A stretch of DNA of 64,000 bases, from NCBI RefSeq assembly GCF_000708885.1, contig NZ_JEOE01000001.1:1-64000 (forward strand), in the 5' to 3' direction. This DNA is from Cellulomonas sp. HZM. GTDB taxonomy: Bacteria; Actinomycetota; Actinomycetes; Actinomycetales; Cellulomonadaceae. Shown one piece after another: positions 53,654 to 62,428 of the stretch (within the stretch, counting starts at the first letter, position 1; the number at the start of each line of letters is the position of its first letter). Below the pieces are notes generated by a model. That model was not told the origin of the DNA. It saw only the letters and a program-made list of their open reading frames with translations, and searched no databases. Position numbers and translations under genes: made by a program.

Positions 53654-54108
53654 TGCGCGCGCTGCGTGAGCGAGCGCGCGTCTCGGGAGACCGGGGTGCG
53701 GCGTCGGTCTTCGTGATCGGGCTGATCTTCGCGCTCATGGTCCTGGCGGGGCTCGTCGTGGACGGCGGTCGCGCGGTCAACGGCAGGGCCGCGGCGCTCG
53801 ACGACGCCGAGCAGGCCGCCCGCGCTGGCGCCAACGAGATCGACGAGGGACTGCTGCGCAGCACCGGCCAGGTGCGGATCGACACCGCGGACGCCGAGCG
53901 GTCGGCGCGTGCGTTCGTCGTCGCCCGGGGCTACGCGGCCGACGACGTGCACGTGACGGCGAACGACCGCACGGTCACCGTGCGCGTTCAGGACGAGGTG
54001 CCCACGGCACTGCTCAGCCTCATCGGCGTGAACAGCTTCAACGTGACGGGTACGGCGACGGCGCGAGCCGCCGTCGGGATCGTGAACGAGATCGGGGGTG
54101 CGCCGTGA
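53653..54108 (+). CDS. TadG-like pilus-associated protein
   Basis: A 151-residue protein with an N-terminal RG then AASVFVIGLIFALMVLAGLVVDGG segment, resembling the conserved start of TadG proteins, including the VVDGGRAVNGRAAALDDAEQAARAGA region. It lacks the large von Willebrand domain of Gram-negative TadG, as is usual in actinobacteria. It is probably an exported minor component. The ATG shares a base with the previous stop, and its stop overlaps the next start. Confidence 0.78.
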   Translation: MRALRERARVSGDRGAASVFVIGLIFALMVLAGLVVDGGRAVNGRAAALDDAEQAARAGANEIDEGLLRSTGQVRIDTADAERSARAFVVARGYAADDVHVTANDRTVTVRVQDEVPTALLSLIGVNSFNVTGTATARAAVGIVNEIGGAP

Positions 54109-56966
54109 GCGCGCAGACGGACAAGAAGGCGAACAGCCAGGAACCCGAGCGCGGGCCGCAACGCTTCCAGCAGACGGTCGACGACCTCGAGGTCACCCGT
54201 TCACGGTGGGGCGGCATCGGGGCCCTGCTGGCGCTCGTCGTGCTGCTCGTCGGCGTCCCCGTCGGCCTCGTGGCGCTCGGTGGCGTCCCGCACCTGCCGA
54301 CCTCGTTCCCGACGCGTGAGCAGCTCACGGGCGCGATCGGTGTCGAGCAGGTCGTCACCGTCCTGGTGTGGGTCGTGTGGCTCGCGTGGCTGCAGTTCGC
54401 GGTCTGCGTCGCGGTCGAGCTGCGTTCGGCCGTGCGCGGCATCGGTCTGCCGACGCGGGTCCCGCTCGCCGGGCCGAGCCAGCGTGCCGCGCGAACACTG
54501 GTCGCGGCCGTGCTGCTGCTCGTGACCGCGGCCGGGCAGGCGAACGCCGTGACACACGCCGTCGTCGACCACGCGCCCGCGGCGCAGGTCGCAGCGGTGG
54601 CGTCGGTGACGCCCGGGCAGTCGGCCCAGGAGGAGGCGCCGGCGCACGCCGCCCCGACGGCCGAGCACGAGGTCCACCGCACCTACCACCTCGGTGACCT
54701 GACCCTGGACGACGACGAGGGCCGCGAGCTCGTCGGCAAGCGCGTCATCGTCGTCCAGCCGCCCGACGGCCGCTACCACGACAACCTCTGGGACATCGCG
54801 GAGCGCAACCTCGGCGAAGGGCGCCGGTACCACGACATCTACGAGCTCAACAAGGGTCGGGACCAGCCCGACGGGCAGGAGCTCACCCTGGCGCGGCTGA
54901 TCCAGCCCGGGTGGTTGCTCGTGATGCCGGAGGACGCGACCGACGTGAGCCGCGTGACCGTGACCGAGCACGTCGTCACGGACGGCGCCGGCGCGGCCGA
55001 CGAAGCCACCTCGGACGCTGCCGCGAGCACGCCGGTGGCACAGGCCCCGGCGCTCGAGGACGCGGGCAGCGGGGTCACGGGCGGCGACGTCGTGGCGACG
55101 GCGTCCGAGCAGGGCTCGAGCACCCACGACCTGGCCGGAGCGGGCCTGCTCGCGGCGGGCCTGCTGGCCGCCGTGGTCGCCGTCCGCCGCCGCCGTCGGA
55201 CCCCCGAGCCGGGTGACGACGCGGTCGAGATGGAGGTCGCGCTGCGCGTCGGCGCGGATCCCGTGCGGGCCCGACGCCTCGACACCGGGCTGCGCCAGCT
55301 CTCGGCCGCGCGTGCGACCGCCGGGCTCGAGCTGCCGCCGGTCTACGCCGCGAGCATCGACGACGCCGTGCTGACGGTGTTCCTCGCACCGGGTGACACC
55401 AAGCCGCCCGCGCCGTGGACGGCGAGCGACGACGGCCGCCAGTGGCACCTCGCCGCCGACGCCTCCCTGCCACCCGTGCGCGGCGTCGCGGCGCCGTACC
55501 CCGGCCTCGTGTCCCTCGGGCGCAGCCCCGCGGAGGCGGACGTGCTGGTGGACCTCGAGGCCGCGCAGGGTCCCGTCTCGATCGTGGGCGACGAGGCGGC
55601 CGCACGCGAGCTGGCCACGGCCGTGGCCGCGGAGCTCGTCACGAACGGCTGGTCCGACGTGCTGCGGGTCACGGGAGTCGGGCTCCCGGCCGCGCTCGAG
55701 GACATCGGCGGCGAGCGCTACCGCGCCGTCCAGGAGGCCGCGGACGTGCTGCCCGAGCTGTCCGCGCAGCGGGCCGACGTGCTCGGGTCGGACGTGCTCG
55801 CGGGACGTCTGCGCGGGCGGGGTGCGGCCGCGGTGCCCGAGTACCTCGTGTCCGGCACGCCGCTCGCGCCGGACGTCGCGCAGCGCCTCGCCGAGCTGTC
55901 GGCCGACGGTGCGCGTGCCGCGTGGGGGGCCGTCGTCGTGGGCGACGTCCCCGGTGCACGGTGGCGCATCGAGGTGGACGCCGACGGCGCGCTGTCGATC
56001 GGCCCGCTCGGTGTGCTGGTCACGGCCAACCGGCTCTCGGCGGCCGGCGTCGCCGCTATCGGAGAGCTCGTGGCGCCTGACGAGCTGCCCGACGAGCCCG
56101 TCGGCGGGGTCGAGGTCGAGGGGCACCTCGAGCGACCCGACCTCCCGCCTGCGGACCGGGCGCTGGGCAACGCCGACCTGTGGGCCGCGCCCGTGCGCGT
56201 CCTGGTGCTCGGCGAGCCGCGTGTCGAGGCCGCGGGTCCGATCGAGGACGAGCGGCGCGACCTGTGCACCGAGCTGGTGGTGCACCTCGCGCTGCACCCC
56301 GAGGGCGTGCACCCGACCGTGCTCGGTGCGGCGGTGTGGCCGCGTGGCGTCACGACCGCGGTCGTCAACGCCACGGTGGCGCGTGCGCGCGAGTGGCTCG
56401 GGAAGGACGCCCACGGCACGCCCCACCTACGGCACACGATCGACGGGGACCTCGTCCTCGGCGCGCGTGCCGTGCTCGACTGGGACGTCTTCCGCTCGCT
56501 GCTGGCCACGTCCCGCGAGGCCAGGAGCCGCGCCGACGAGGCCGCCGCGCTGCGCGAGGCGCTCGGCCTGGTGCGCGGCGAGGCGGTCCAGGACGTGCCG
56601 CCCGGCAGGTACTCGTGGCTGGCGCGCGCCCGGCTCGAGCGCGACGCGCGCACGCTCGTCGTCGACGCGGCGCACCGGCTCGCGGTCCTGGAGCTCGACG
56701 GGAACGACCCCGAGGGCGCACGCCGCGCGGTCGCCGCGGGTCTGGGCGCCGCGCCGACCGAGGAGCTGCTCTGGCGGGACCTGCTGCGAGCGGTGTCGGC
56801 GGAGCAGGGTCCGCAGGGCGTACGGGCCGCGGCCGACGAGATGGCACGCGAGCTGCGCGACGCCGGGGTGCGCGAGGTCTCGGCGCCCACGGCCGCCCTC
56901 GTCGAGGAGCTGGCGCCCGGGGTGTGGAGCCCCGACGCACCGCCCTCCCAACAGCTGTCCGGTTGA
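54105..56966 (+). CDS. Large membrane protein with LysM-like and BTAD domains
   Basis: A 953-residue multi-domain protein. Hydrophobic helices lie near 38-60, 80-100 and 125-147; a LysM-like segment is at about 212-265 (NLWDIAERNLGEGRRYHDIYELN, IQPGWLLVMP); a further membrane helix lies near 345-362 followed by an RRRRR stop. The cytoplasmic C-terminal half ends with an OmpR/BTAD-type regulator-like domain from about 700 (VLGEPRVEAAGPIEDERRDL, HPEGVHPTVLGAAVWP, ALREALGLVRGEAVQDVP). Such proteins accompany Tad operons in Streptomyces and relatives. The role is unknown; sensing of the wall or pilus and signalling inward is my inference. Confidence 0.78.
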   Translation: MSAQTDKKANSQEPERGPQRFQQTVDDLEVTRSRWGGIGALLALVVLLVGVPVGLVALGGVPHLPTSFPTREQLTGAIGVEQVVTVLVWVVWLAWLQFAVCVAVELRSAVRGIGLPTRVPLAGPSQRAARTLVAAVLLLVTAAGQANAVTHAVVDHAPAAQVAAVASVTPGQSAQEEAPAHAAPTAEHEVHRTYHLGDLTLDDDEGRELVGKRVIVVQPPDGRYHDNLWDIAERNLGEGRRYHDIYELNKGRDQPDGQELTLARLIQPGWLLVMPEDATDVSRVTVTEHVVTDGAGAADEATSDAAASTPVAQAPALEDAGSGVTGGDVVATASEQGSSTHDLAGAGLLAAGLLAAVVAVRRRRRTPEPGDDAVEMEVALRVGADPVRARRLDTGLRQLSAARATAGLELPPVYAASIDDAVLTVFLAPGDTKPPAPWTASDDGRQWHLAADASLPPVRGVAAPYPGLVSLGRSPAEADVLVDLEAAQGPVSIVGDEAAARELATAVAAELVTNGWSDVLRVTGVGLPAALEDIGGERYRAVQEAADVLPELSAQRADVLGSDVLAGRLRGRGAAAVPEYLVSGTPLAPDVAQRLAELSADGARAAWGAVVVGDVPGARWRIEVDADGALSIGPLGVLVTANRLSAAGVAAIGELVAPDELPDEPVGGVEVEGHLERPDLPPADRALGNADLWAAPVRVLVLGEPRVEAAGPIEDERRDLCTELVVHLALHPEGVHPTVLGAAVWPRGVTTAVVNATVARAREWLGKDAHGTPHLRHTIDGDLVLGARAVLDWDVFRSLLATSREARSRADEAAALREALGLVRGEAVQDVPPGRYSWLARARLERDARTLVVDAAHRLAVLELDGNDPEGARRAVAAGLGAAPTEELLWRDLLRAVSAEQGPQGVRAAADEMARELRDAGVREVSAPTAALVEELAPGVWSPDAPPSQQLSG

Positions 56967-57034
56967 CCCGGACGGGTCCGATCTGTGGGAACCGCCTGCC
57001 GACGGACGAAACGGACGATAGCGTCAGACGATCG

Positions 57035-57060
57035 GTACGACGTCAGCAAGGGCGTCGTAC
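57035..57060 (+). promoter_or_regulatory. Inverted repeat in the leader of the WXG100 gene
   Basis: GTACGACG and CGTCGTAC are separated by 10 bases, placed just before the ribosome site AAAGGAG at 57066. A possible -10 element TAGCGT lies at 57019. The repeat could be an operator overlapping the transcription start or a leader hairpin that stabilises the message. Confidence 0.4.
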
Positions 57061-57078
57061 AGGACAAAGGAGAACTCC

Positions 57079-57351
57079 GTGGCAGTCGGTGCAGAGCTCA
57101 GTACCCTTCAGTCGCTCCACAAGACCTTCGTCGCGAAGGCGCAGGAGGCGCACGACATCAAGACCAAGGTCGACCAGGCTCTCGAGAGCGCGGTGTGGAC
57201 CGGCAAGTACTCCGAGGACTTCCGCACCGCGTGGCAGGACTACCGCGCGAACCTCGACAAGCTCCACGACGCGCTCGACGGTGCGGCCAAGGACGTCAAG
57301 ACGAACCACAACAACATCGCCGCGGCCACGGGCGAGAGCGACCGCATCTGA
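57079..57351 (+). CDS. WXG100 family protein (EsxA-like)
   Basis: A 90-residue helical-hairpin protein, the size of ESX substrates. The turn has WTG (W-x-G) at about residue 41, flanked by two amphipathic helices (LHKTFVAKAQEAHDIKTKVDQAL and FRTAWQDYRANLDKLHDAL, quoted in part). The C-terminus is short and lacks the mycobacterial YxxxD/E secretion motif. It has a strong AAAGGAG site. It is followed by a terminator-like hairpin and then the type VII ATPase gene, which argues for secretion by that system. Confidence 0.88.
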   Translation: MAVGAELSTLQSLHKTFVAKAQEAHDIKTKVDQALESAVWTGKYSEDFRTAWQDYRANLDKLHDALDGAAKDVKTNHNNIAAATGESDRI

Positions 57352-57374
57352 TCGTGATGTGATCGTTGCGGTCG

Positions 57375-57402
57375 GCGGCCCGCCCCGGTCGGGGCGGGCC
57401 GC
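57375..57402 (+). terminator. GC-rich hairpin between the WXG100 gene and the type VII ATPase gene
   Basis: GCGGCCCGCCCC, loop GGTC, GGGGCGGGCCGC: a 12-bp perfect stem 23 bp after the WXG100 stop and 39 bp before the ATPase start. It probably terminates most transcripts, giving far more of the small protein than of the 1,539-residue ATPase. Confidence 0.7.
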
Positions 57403-57441
57403 TGCCCGTTGTCCGTCCCTCGACCCCCGCAGGAGGAACCA

Positions 57442-60400
57442 GTGCGGCTGATCGTCAGCGTCGTCGTCCCCGGGCAGCCGGGTGCGCTCGACGTCGTGAC
57501 GGACTGTGCGCCGGGGGCTCGCGTGGGCGACCTGGCGGCGGCGCTCGCGGGCGCTCTCGGCGTCGAGCACCACAGCGTCGTGCCGCGCGGTTCGGGGCAC
57601 CTGGGCGTCGTGGAGGTGACACGCGCCGCGGCGGGCGGACCCGTCCCGCTGTGGTGGCGCGGCCGTGAGCTGGACCCCGGGCTCACGCTCGAGACGAGCC
57701 CGTTGCGGCACGGCCACGTCGTGGGCCTCGGGGCGGACCCGGGCGACGAGTGGTCCGAGCCGACCGGCGTGTGCGAGGTACGTGTGGTGTCGGGGCGCGG
57801 CGCGGGCCGCGTGTACCGCCTCGCTCCCGGACGGCACGAGGTCGGGACGGGCGCTGCGTGCTCCATCCGCGTCGCGGACGGCCCGGCGGCGGGCGCAGCC
57901 CTGGACGTCGGCATCGACGGGACCGTCACGGTCACCGTGCCTGCGGACGTCGCGGCGCTCACGGTCCCCGCGCCGGTCCGCGCGCACCCGCTCGACGGCC
58001 CGGTGGTGGTGCGCGAGGGGGAGACCGAGGAGGGCCCGGTCGCCTCGCGCGGGCGGCGTGGTCGGGGGTACGGGGCGCTGCTCGAGCGTGCGCGCGGGAC
58101 GACCGCGGGGATCGACGAGCTCGATCCCGAGTCGGACAGGCCGCTGGTGCACCTGGGCCGCCGTGCGGTGAGGGAGCCGCGCTCGTGGCGCACGGGAGAG
58201 CCGCTCGTCGTCGGAGACACGCTGCTCGAGCTCTCGGAGCACGAGCCGGCCGACGCCTCGCTGTCCCCGAGCCCGGAGGGCGCGACGCTGGACTTCAACC
58301 GTCCGCCGCGCCTGCTGCCCCCGGTCCGGAGCACCGAGTTCCGCCTCCCGGCCGAACCTCGCACGCCCGAGCGGCAGCGGTTCCCCGTCGCGATGATCGT
58401 GCTTCCCGTCCTCATGGGCGGAGCGATGTACTACTTCTCGCACTCCCCGTACTCGCTGATCATCATGGCGCTCTCGCCGGCGATGGCGATCTCCAACTGG
58501 GTGTCGTCGCGGCGGTCCCGGCGCGGCCAGCACGTCGAGGCGGTGCGGACGTTCGCGGAGCGGACGGCCCGGGTGCAGACGGACGCGTACGCCGCGCTGA
58601 CGAGCGAGAGCGCCGCGCGCCGTCGCGAGCTGCCCGACCCGGCGACGGTGCTGCTGTTCGCCACCGGACCACGCTCGCGGCTGTGGGAGCGTCGCCGCAC
58701 CGACCCGGACTGGATGCTGGCCCGCATCGGCACGGCGGACGTGCCGAGCGAGGTGTCGCTGCGTGACCCGGCGCGCGACGACCACGAGCGCGTGCAGCAC
58801 TGGACGGCCGCCGACGTCCCGGTCGCGGTGCCGCTCGCGCGCACCGGGGTCACGGGTGTCGCAGGTCCCGACGACGAGCGACGCAGGCTGGCCGGCTGGA
58901 TGGTCGCTCAGGTCGCCGCGTCGCACTCACCGGCCGACGTGAGCGTGGTGCTGCTGGCCGAGCCGAGCTCGGACGAGTGGCGCTGGGTGCGCTGGCTCCC
59001 GCACACGCGCCGCGACGCCGGGCCGCTCGTCTCGGTCGGCAACGACGACGAGACGACGGCCCGGCGCGTCGCGGAGCTGCTCGACCTGGTCGAGCGTCGC
59101 AAGGCGGCGTCGCGCGGCGAGCAGGGATTCTCGCGTGCGTCCGAGCTGCTGCCGCCGCCGGTGCTCGTCGTGCTCGACGGGGCACGCAGGATCCGGCTCC
59201 TGCCCGGTCTGGTGACGCTGCTGCGCGAGGGGCCCGCTGTCGGCGTGCTCTTCCTGTGCCTCGACGAGCAGGAGCGCCAGCTGCCCGAGGAGTGCCGTGC
59301 CGTGGTGACCCTGGACGGTGCGACCGCGACGGTGACCGTCGCGGGGCACGACCCCGTCGAGGGCGTGCGCGCAGACCTCGTCGACCCCGCGTGGCTCGAA
59401 CGCCTGGGCCGCGCGCTCGCCCCGGTGCGCGACATCAGCTCGGAGGACCTGTCGTCCACGCTCCCGACGAGCTCGCGGCTGCTCGACGTGCTCGAGCTGG
59501 ACCCGCCGCGCCCCGAGGCCGTCGCGCAGCGCTGGTCCGGCGGCGGACGGACGACGAGTGCCGTCATCGGCGAGACCGGCGACGGTCTGTTCACCGTCGA
59601 CGTGAGCGCCGACGGTCCGCACGGCCTGGTGGCCGGCACGACGGGCTCGGGCAAGTCGGAGCTCCTGCAGACGCTCATCGCGTCCCTCGCGGTCGGCAAC
59701 CGGCCCGACGAGATGACGTTCGTGCTCGTCGACTACAAGGGTGGCGCGGCGTTCAAGGACTGTAAGAACCTGCCGCACACGGTCGGCATGGTGACGGACC
59801 TCGACACCCACCTGACCACGCGAGCGCTCGAGAGCCTCGCGGCCGAGCTGCGCCGGCGCGAGCACCAGCTCGCGGGTGCCGGCGCCAAGGACATCGTGGA
59901 CTACCTGGCCGCACGCGGCCCGCACGACGAGCCGATGCCCCGCCTGCTCATCGTGATCGACGAGTTCGCCGCTCTCGTCGCCGAGCTGCCGGACTTCGTC
60001 ACGGGCCTCGTCGACATCGCGCGCCGGGGGCGCTCGCTCGGCGTCCACCTGCTGCTGGCGACCCAGCGGCCCGCGGGCGTGGTGAGCGCGGAGATCAAGT
60101 CCAACACCAACCTGCGGATCGCCCTGCGGGTCACCGACCGCAACGACAGCCAGGACGTCATCGAGGGGCCCGAGTCGGCCGAGATCCCGCAGAACCTGCC
60201 GGGCCGGGCATACGCGCGGCTCGGGCACTCGAGCCTCGTCGCGTTCCAGGCGTCGCGCGTCGGGGGACGCCCTCCCGCCGCGACCACGGGCGGCTCGGTC
60301 AGCGTCGCGCCGCTGAGCTGGCCGGCGCTCGGCCGGCCGGTGCCCACGCAGCGCGGCTCGCAGGAGGACGAGGTCGACACGCCGACCGACCTGGCGGCGC

Positions 60401-62061
60401 TCGTGGAGGCCGTGCGTGGTGCCGCGGACAGCACGCACGTCGCGGCCCCGCCACCGCCGTGGCTTCCCGCCCTGCCCGACGTGGTCACGCTCGACGATCT
60501 CGTGGCGGAGTCGGGGACCGAGCTCCCGGCGTCGCCGTTCGCGCTGCCGTACGGCCTGGTCGACCTGCCGTCGCAGCAGAGCCGCGACATCGCGGTGCAC
60601 GACGTCGCGCGGGGCGGTCACCTCGCGGTCATCGGGGCGTCGCGCTCGGGACGGTCGACGGTGCTGCGCACGCTCGCCGCGGCGGTCGGTGAGCGCGTGT
60701 CGCCGCGCGACGTGCACCTGTACGGCGTGGACTGCGGCAACAACGCGCTGCTCCCGCTCGTGGGGCTGCCGCACACGGGTGCGGTCGTGAGCCGCGACCA
60801 GCCCGAGCGGCTGGCGCGCCTGACCAGGCGGCTGCGCGCCGAGATCTCGCGCCGGCAGCGGCTGCTCGCGGAGCAGTCGTTCGCGGACGTCACCGAGCAG
60901 CGCGCGGGTGTCCCGGCCGACGAGCGGCTGCCCTACGTGGTGGTCCTGCTCGACCGCTGGGAAGGTTTCATCCAGGCGTTCGAGGACTACGACCAGGGCG
61001 TGCTCGTCGACCTGTGGACGCAGATCCTGCAGGAGGGTCCGGGGGCCGGCGTGAAGGTCGTGCTCAGCGGCGACCGGAGCCTGCTCGTCGGCCGCATCTC
61101 GACGCTGACCGAGGACCGACTCATGCTGCGCATGCCCGAGGCGGGGGACTACTCGGCCGTCGGCATGAACGTGCGTGACGTGCCGGGGGACGTCCGCGAC
61201 GGCCGTGCGTTCCGGTCGCAGGGGTCGCAGGAGGTCCAGGTCGCGGTGCTGGACCCCGAGGTCGGCGGTGCGGAGCAGGTCGCCGCGCTCCAGCGGATCG
61301 CGCGGCGGGCGACCGAGCGCGCCGAGAGCGAGCCGCGGGGGAGCGCTGCGCAGGTGCCGTTCCGCGTCGACGACCTGCCGACGAGGATCACGCTCGCCCA
61401 GGCGCGAGAGCTGGGTCCGCGAGACCTCTCGCGCACGGCTGTCCCGGCCGGCGTGGGCGGGGACAGCCTCGAGCTGTTCGGGTTCGAGGCAGAGGAGCAC
61501 GGCCCCGGCCTGCTCGTCGTCGGCCCCCGGCGCTCCGGCCGTAGCACCGCGCTCGTGACGATGGCGACCTCCGCGCTGGACCGTGGCTGGGCCGTCGCGA
61601 CCGTGACACCGCGGCGCAGCCCCTTGCGCGACCTGCAGGGTGCCGACCGGCTCGTGGGTGAGCTGACGCTCGAGTCGACGCGCGACGAGGTCAAGGAGGT
61701 CCTGGCGCGGCTCGTGCCGACGGCCGACCGGCCGACGATGCTGCTGGTCGACGACCTCGAGCTGCTCGGAACCGACGGCACGTTGGCCGACGCCGTCGTC
61801 GAGCACCTCGGAGAGCTCCGCGACCGGCCGGGCCTCGTCGTCGGCGCGGGCACCACGGACGAGTTGTCCGGGTCGTACCGTGGTCCGGCGCCGGCGCTGA
61901 AGAAGTCCCGTTCCGGGTTGCTGCTGTCGCCGTCGTCACCCAACGACGGCGACGTGTTCGGCCTGCGGATGCCGCGCTCGGTGATCGGCGGCTCGACCCC
62001 AGGACGAGGCATCCTGTCGCTCGGCGGGCAGTGGCAGTCGGTGCAGGTGCCGCTGCCGTGA
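57442..62061 (+). CDS. Type VII secretion FtsK/SpoIIIE ATPase (EssC/EccC-like)
   Basis: A 1,539-residue membrane ATPase. Residues 1-90 resemble a ubiquitin/YukD-like fold; about 110-280 look like degenerate FHA sequence; two membrane helices lie near 315-350 (FPVAMIVLPVLMGGAMYYF, SLIIMALSPAMAISNWV). Three ATPase modules follow. Module 1 has GTTGSGKSE near 732 and LLIVIDEFAAL; module 2 has GASRSGRST near 1065; module 3 has GPRRSGRST near 1361, so the Walker lysine is Arg in modules 2 and 3. The single-chain layout is closer to firmicute EssC than to split mycobacterial EccCa/EccCb. The start GTG has AGGAGG 5 bases upstream. Confidence 0.9.
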   Translation: MRLIVSVVVPGQPGALDVVTDCAPGARVGDLAAALAGALGVEHHSVVPRGSGHLGVVEVTRAAAGGPVPLWWRGRELDPGLTLETSPLRHGHVVGLGADPGDEWSEPTGVCEVRVVSGRGAGRVYRLAPGRHEVGTGAACSIRVADGPAAGAALDVGIDGTVTVTVPADVAALTVPAPVRAHPLDGPVVVREGETEEGPVASRGRRGRGYGALLERARGTTAGIDELDPESDRPLVHLGRRAVREPRSWRTGEPLVVGDTLLELSEHEPADASLSPSPEGATLDFNRPPRLLPPVRSTEFRLPAEPRTPERQRFPVAMIVLPVLMGGAMYYFSHSPYSLIIMALSPAMAISNWVSSRRSRRGQHVEAVRTFAERTARVQTDAYAALTSESAARRRELPDPATVLLFATGPRSRLWERRRTDPDWMLARIGTADVPSEVSLRDPARDDHERVQHWTAADVPVAVPLARTGVTGVAGPDDERRRLAGWMVAQVAASHSPADVSVVLLAEPSSDEWRWVRWLPHTRRDAGPLVSVGNDDETTARRVAELLDLVERRKAASRGEQGFSRASELLPPPVLVVLDGARRIRLLPGLVTLLREGPAVGVLFLCLDEQERQLPEECRAVVTLDGATATVTVAGHDPVEGVRADLVDPAWLERLGRALAPVRDISSEDLSSTLPTSSRLLDVLELDPPRPEAVAQRWSGGGRTTSAVIGETGDGLFTVDVSADGPHGLVAGTTGSGKSELLQTLIASLAVGNRPDEMTFVLVDYKGGAAFKDCKNLPHTVGMVTDLDTHLTTRALESLAAELRRREHQLAGAGAKDIVDYLAARGPHDEPMPRLLIVIDEFAALVAELPDFVTGLVDIARRGRSLGVHLLLATQRPAGVVSAEIKSNTNLRIALRVTDRNDSQDVIEGPESAEIPQNLPGRAYARLGHSSLVAFQASRVGGRPPAATTGGSVSVAPLSWPALGRPVPTQRGSQEDEVDTPTDLAALVEAVRGAADSTHVAAPPPPWLPALPDVVTLDDLVAESGTELPASPFALPYGLVDLPSQQSRDIAVHDVARGGHLAVIGASRSGRSTVLRTLAAAVGERVSPRDVHLYGVDCGNNALLPLVGLPHTGAVVSRDQPERLARLTRRLRAEISRRQRLLAEQSFADVTEQRAGVPADERLPYVVVLLDRWEGFIQAFEDYDQGVLVDLWTQILQEGPGAGVKVVLSGDRSLLVGRISTLTEDRLMLRMPEAGDYSAVGMNVRDVPGDVRDGRAFRSQGSQEVQVAVLDPEVGGAEQVAALQRIARRATERAESEPRGSAAQVPFRVDDLPTRITLAQARELGPRDLSRTAVPAGVGGDSLELFGFEAEEHGPGLLVVGPRRSGRSTALVTMATSALDRGWAVATVTPRRSPLRDLQGADRLVGELTLESTRDEVKEVLARLVPTADRPTMLLVDDLELLGTDGTLADAVVEHLGELRDRPGLVVGAGTTDELSGSYRGPAPALKKSRSGLLLSPSSPNDGDVFGLRMPRSVIGGSTPGRGILSLGGQWQSVQVPLP

Positions 62062-62125
62062 CCCGGTCCGACGACGCGAACGTGGAGCCCCACGGTGGGC
62101 GCAGACCCCGAGAAGAGGAGACGGC

Positions 62126-62416
62126 GTGACCGACGACGACAAGGTCGAGAACCGTTACCGGACGGCGCTGAGCGGTGCGACGCCCGGGGCCCGGACGCAG
62201 GCGTCGGCGGCGGGCTCCGCGTTCGCCACGACCCTGAGCGCGCTCGCCAACGACGCCTGGGTGAGCACGACGGCGGACGCGTTCTCCTCGACGTGCACGT
62301 CGAAGCAGTCGTCGGCGGGCGACGCGGCGCAGGACTGCGTCGACGAGATGACGTCGCGGCACTCGCGCGAACCCGCCAAGGTCGACAAGACCGACTACCG
62401 GGCCAGATGGCACTGA
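62126..62416 (+). CDS. Small WXG-like protein of the type VII locus
   Basis: A 96-residue protein, mostly helical, with an Ala/Ser/Thr-rich first half and AWVSTTADAF near residue 44, where a W-x-x turn would sit in a WXG-type hairpin; the Gly is missing. Two cysteines (STCTS and QDCVD) lie in the second helix. The C-terminus is basic and aromatic (YRARWH). AGAGGAG precedes the GTG. Its position between the ATPase and a large protein suggests a partner or chaperone; it is not a clear member of a named family. Confidence 0.6.
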   Translation: MTDDDKVENRYRTALSGATPGARTQASAAGSAFATTLSALANDAWVSTTADAFSSTCTSKQSSAGDAAQDCVDEMTSRHSREPAKVDKTDYRARWH

Positions 62417-62428
62417 GAGGCGGAGCAG

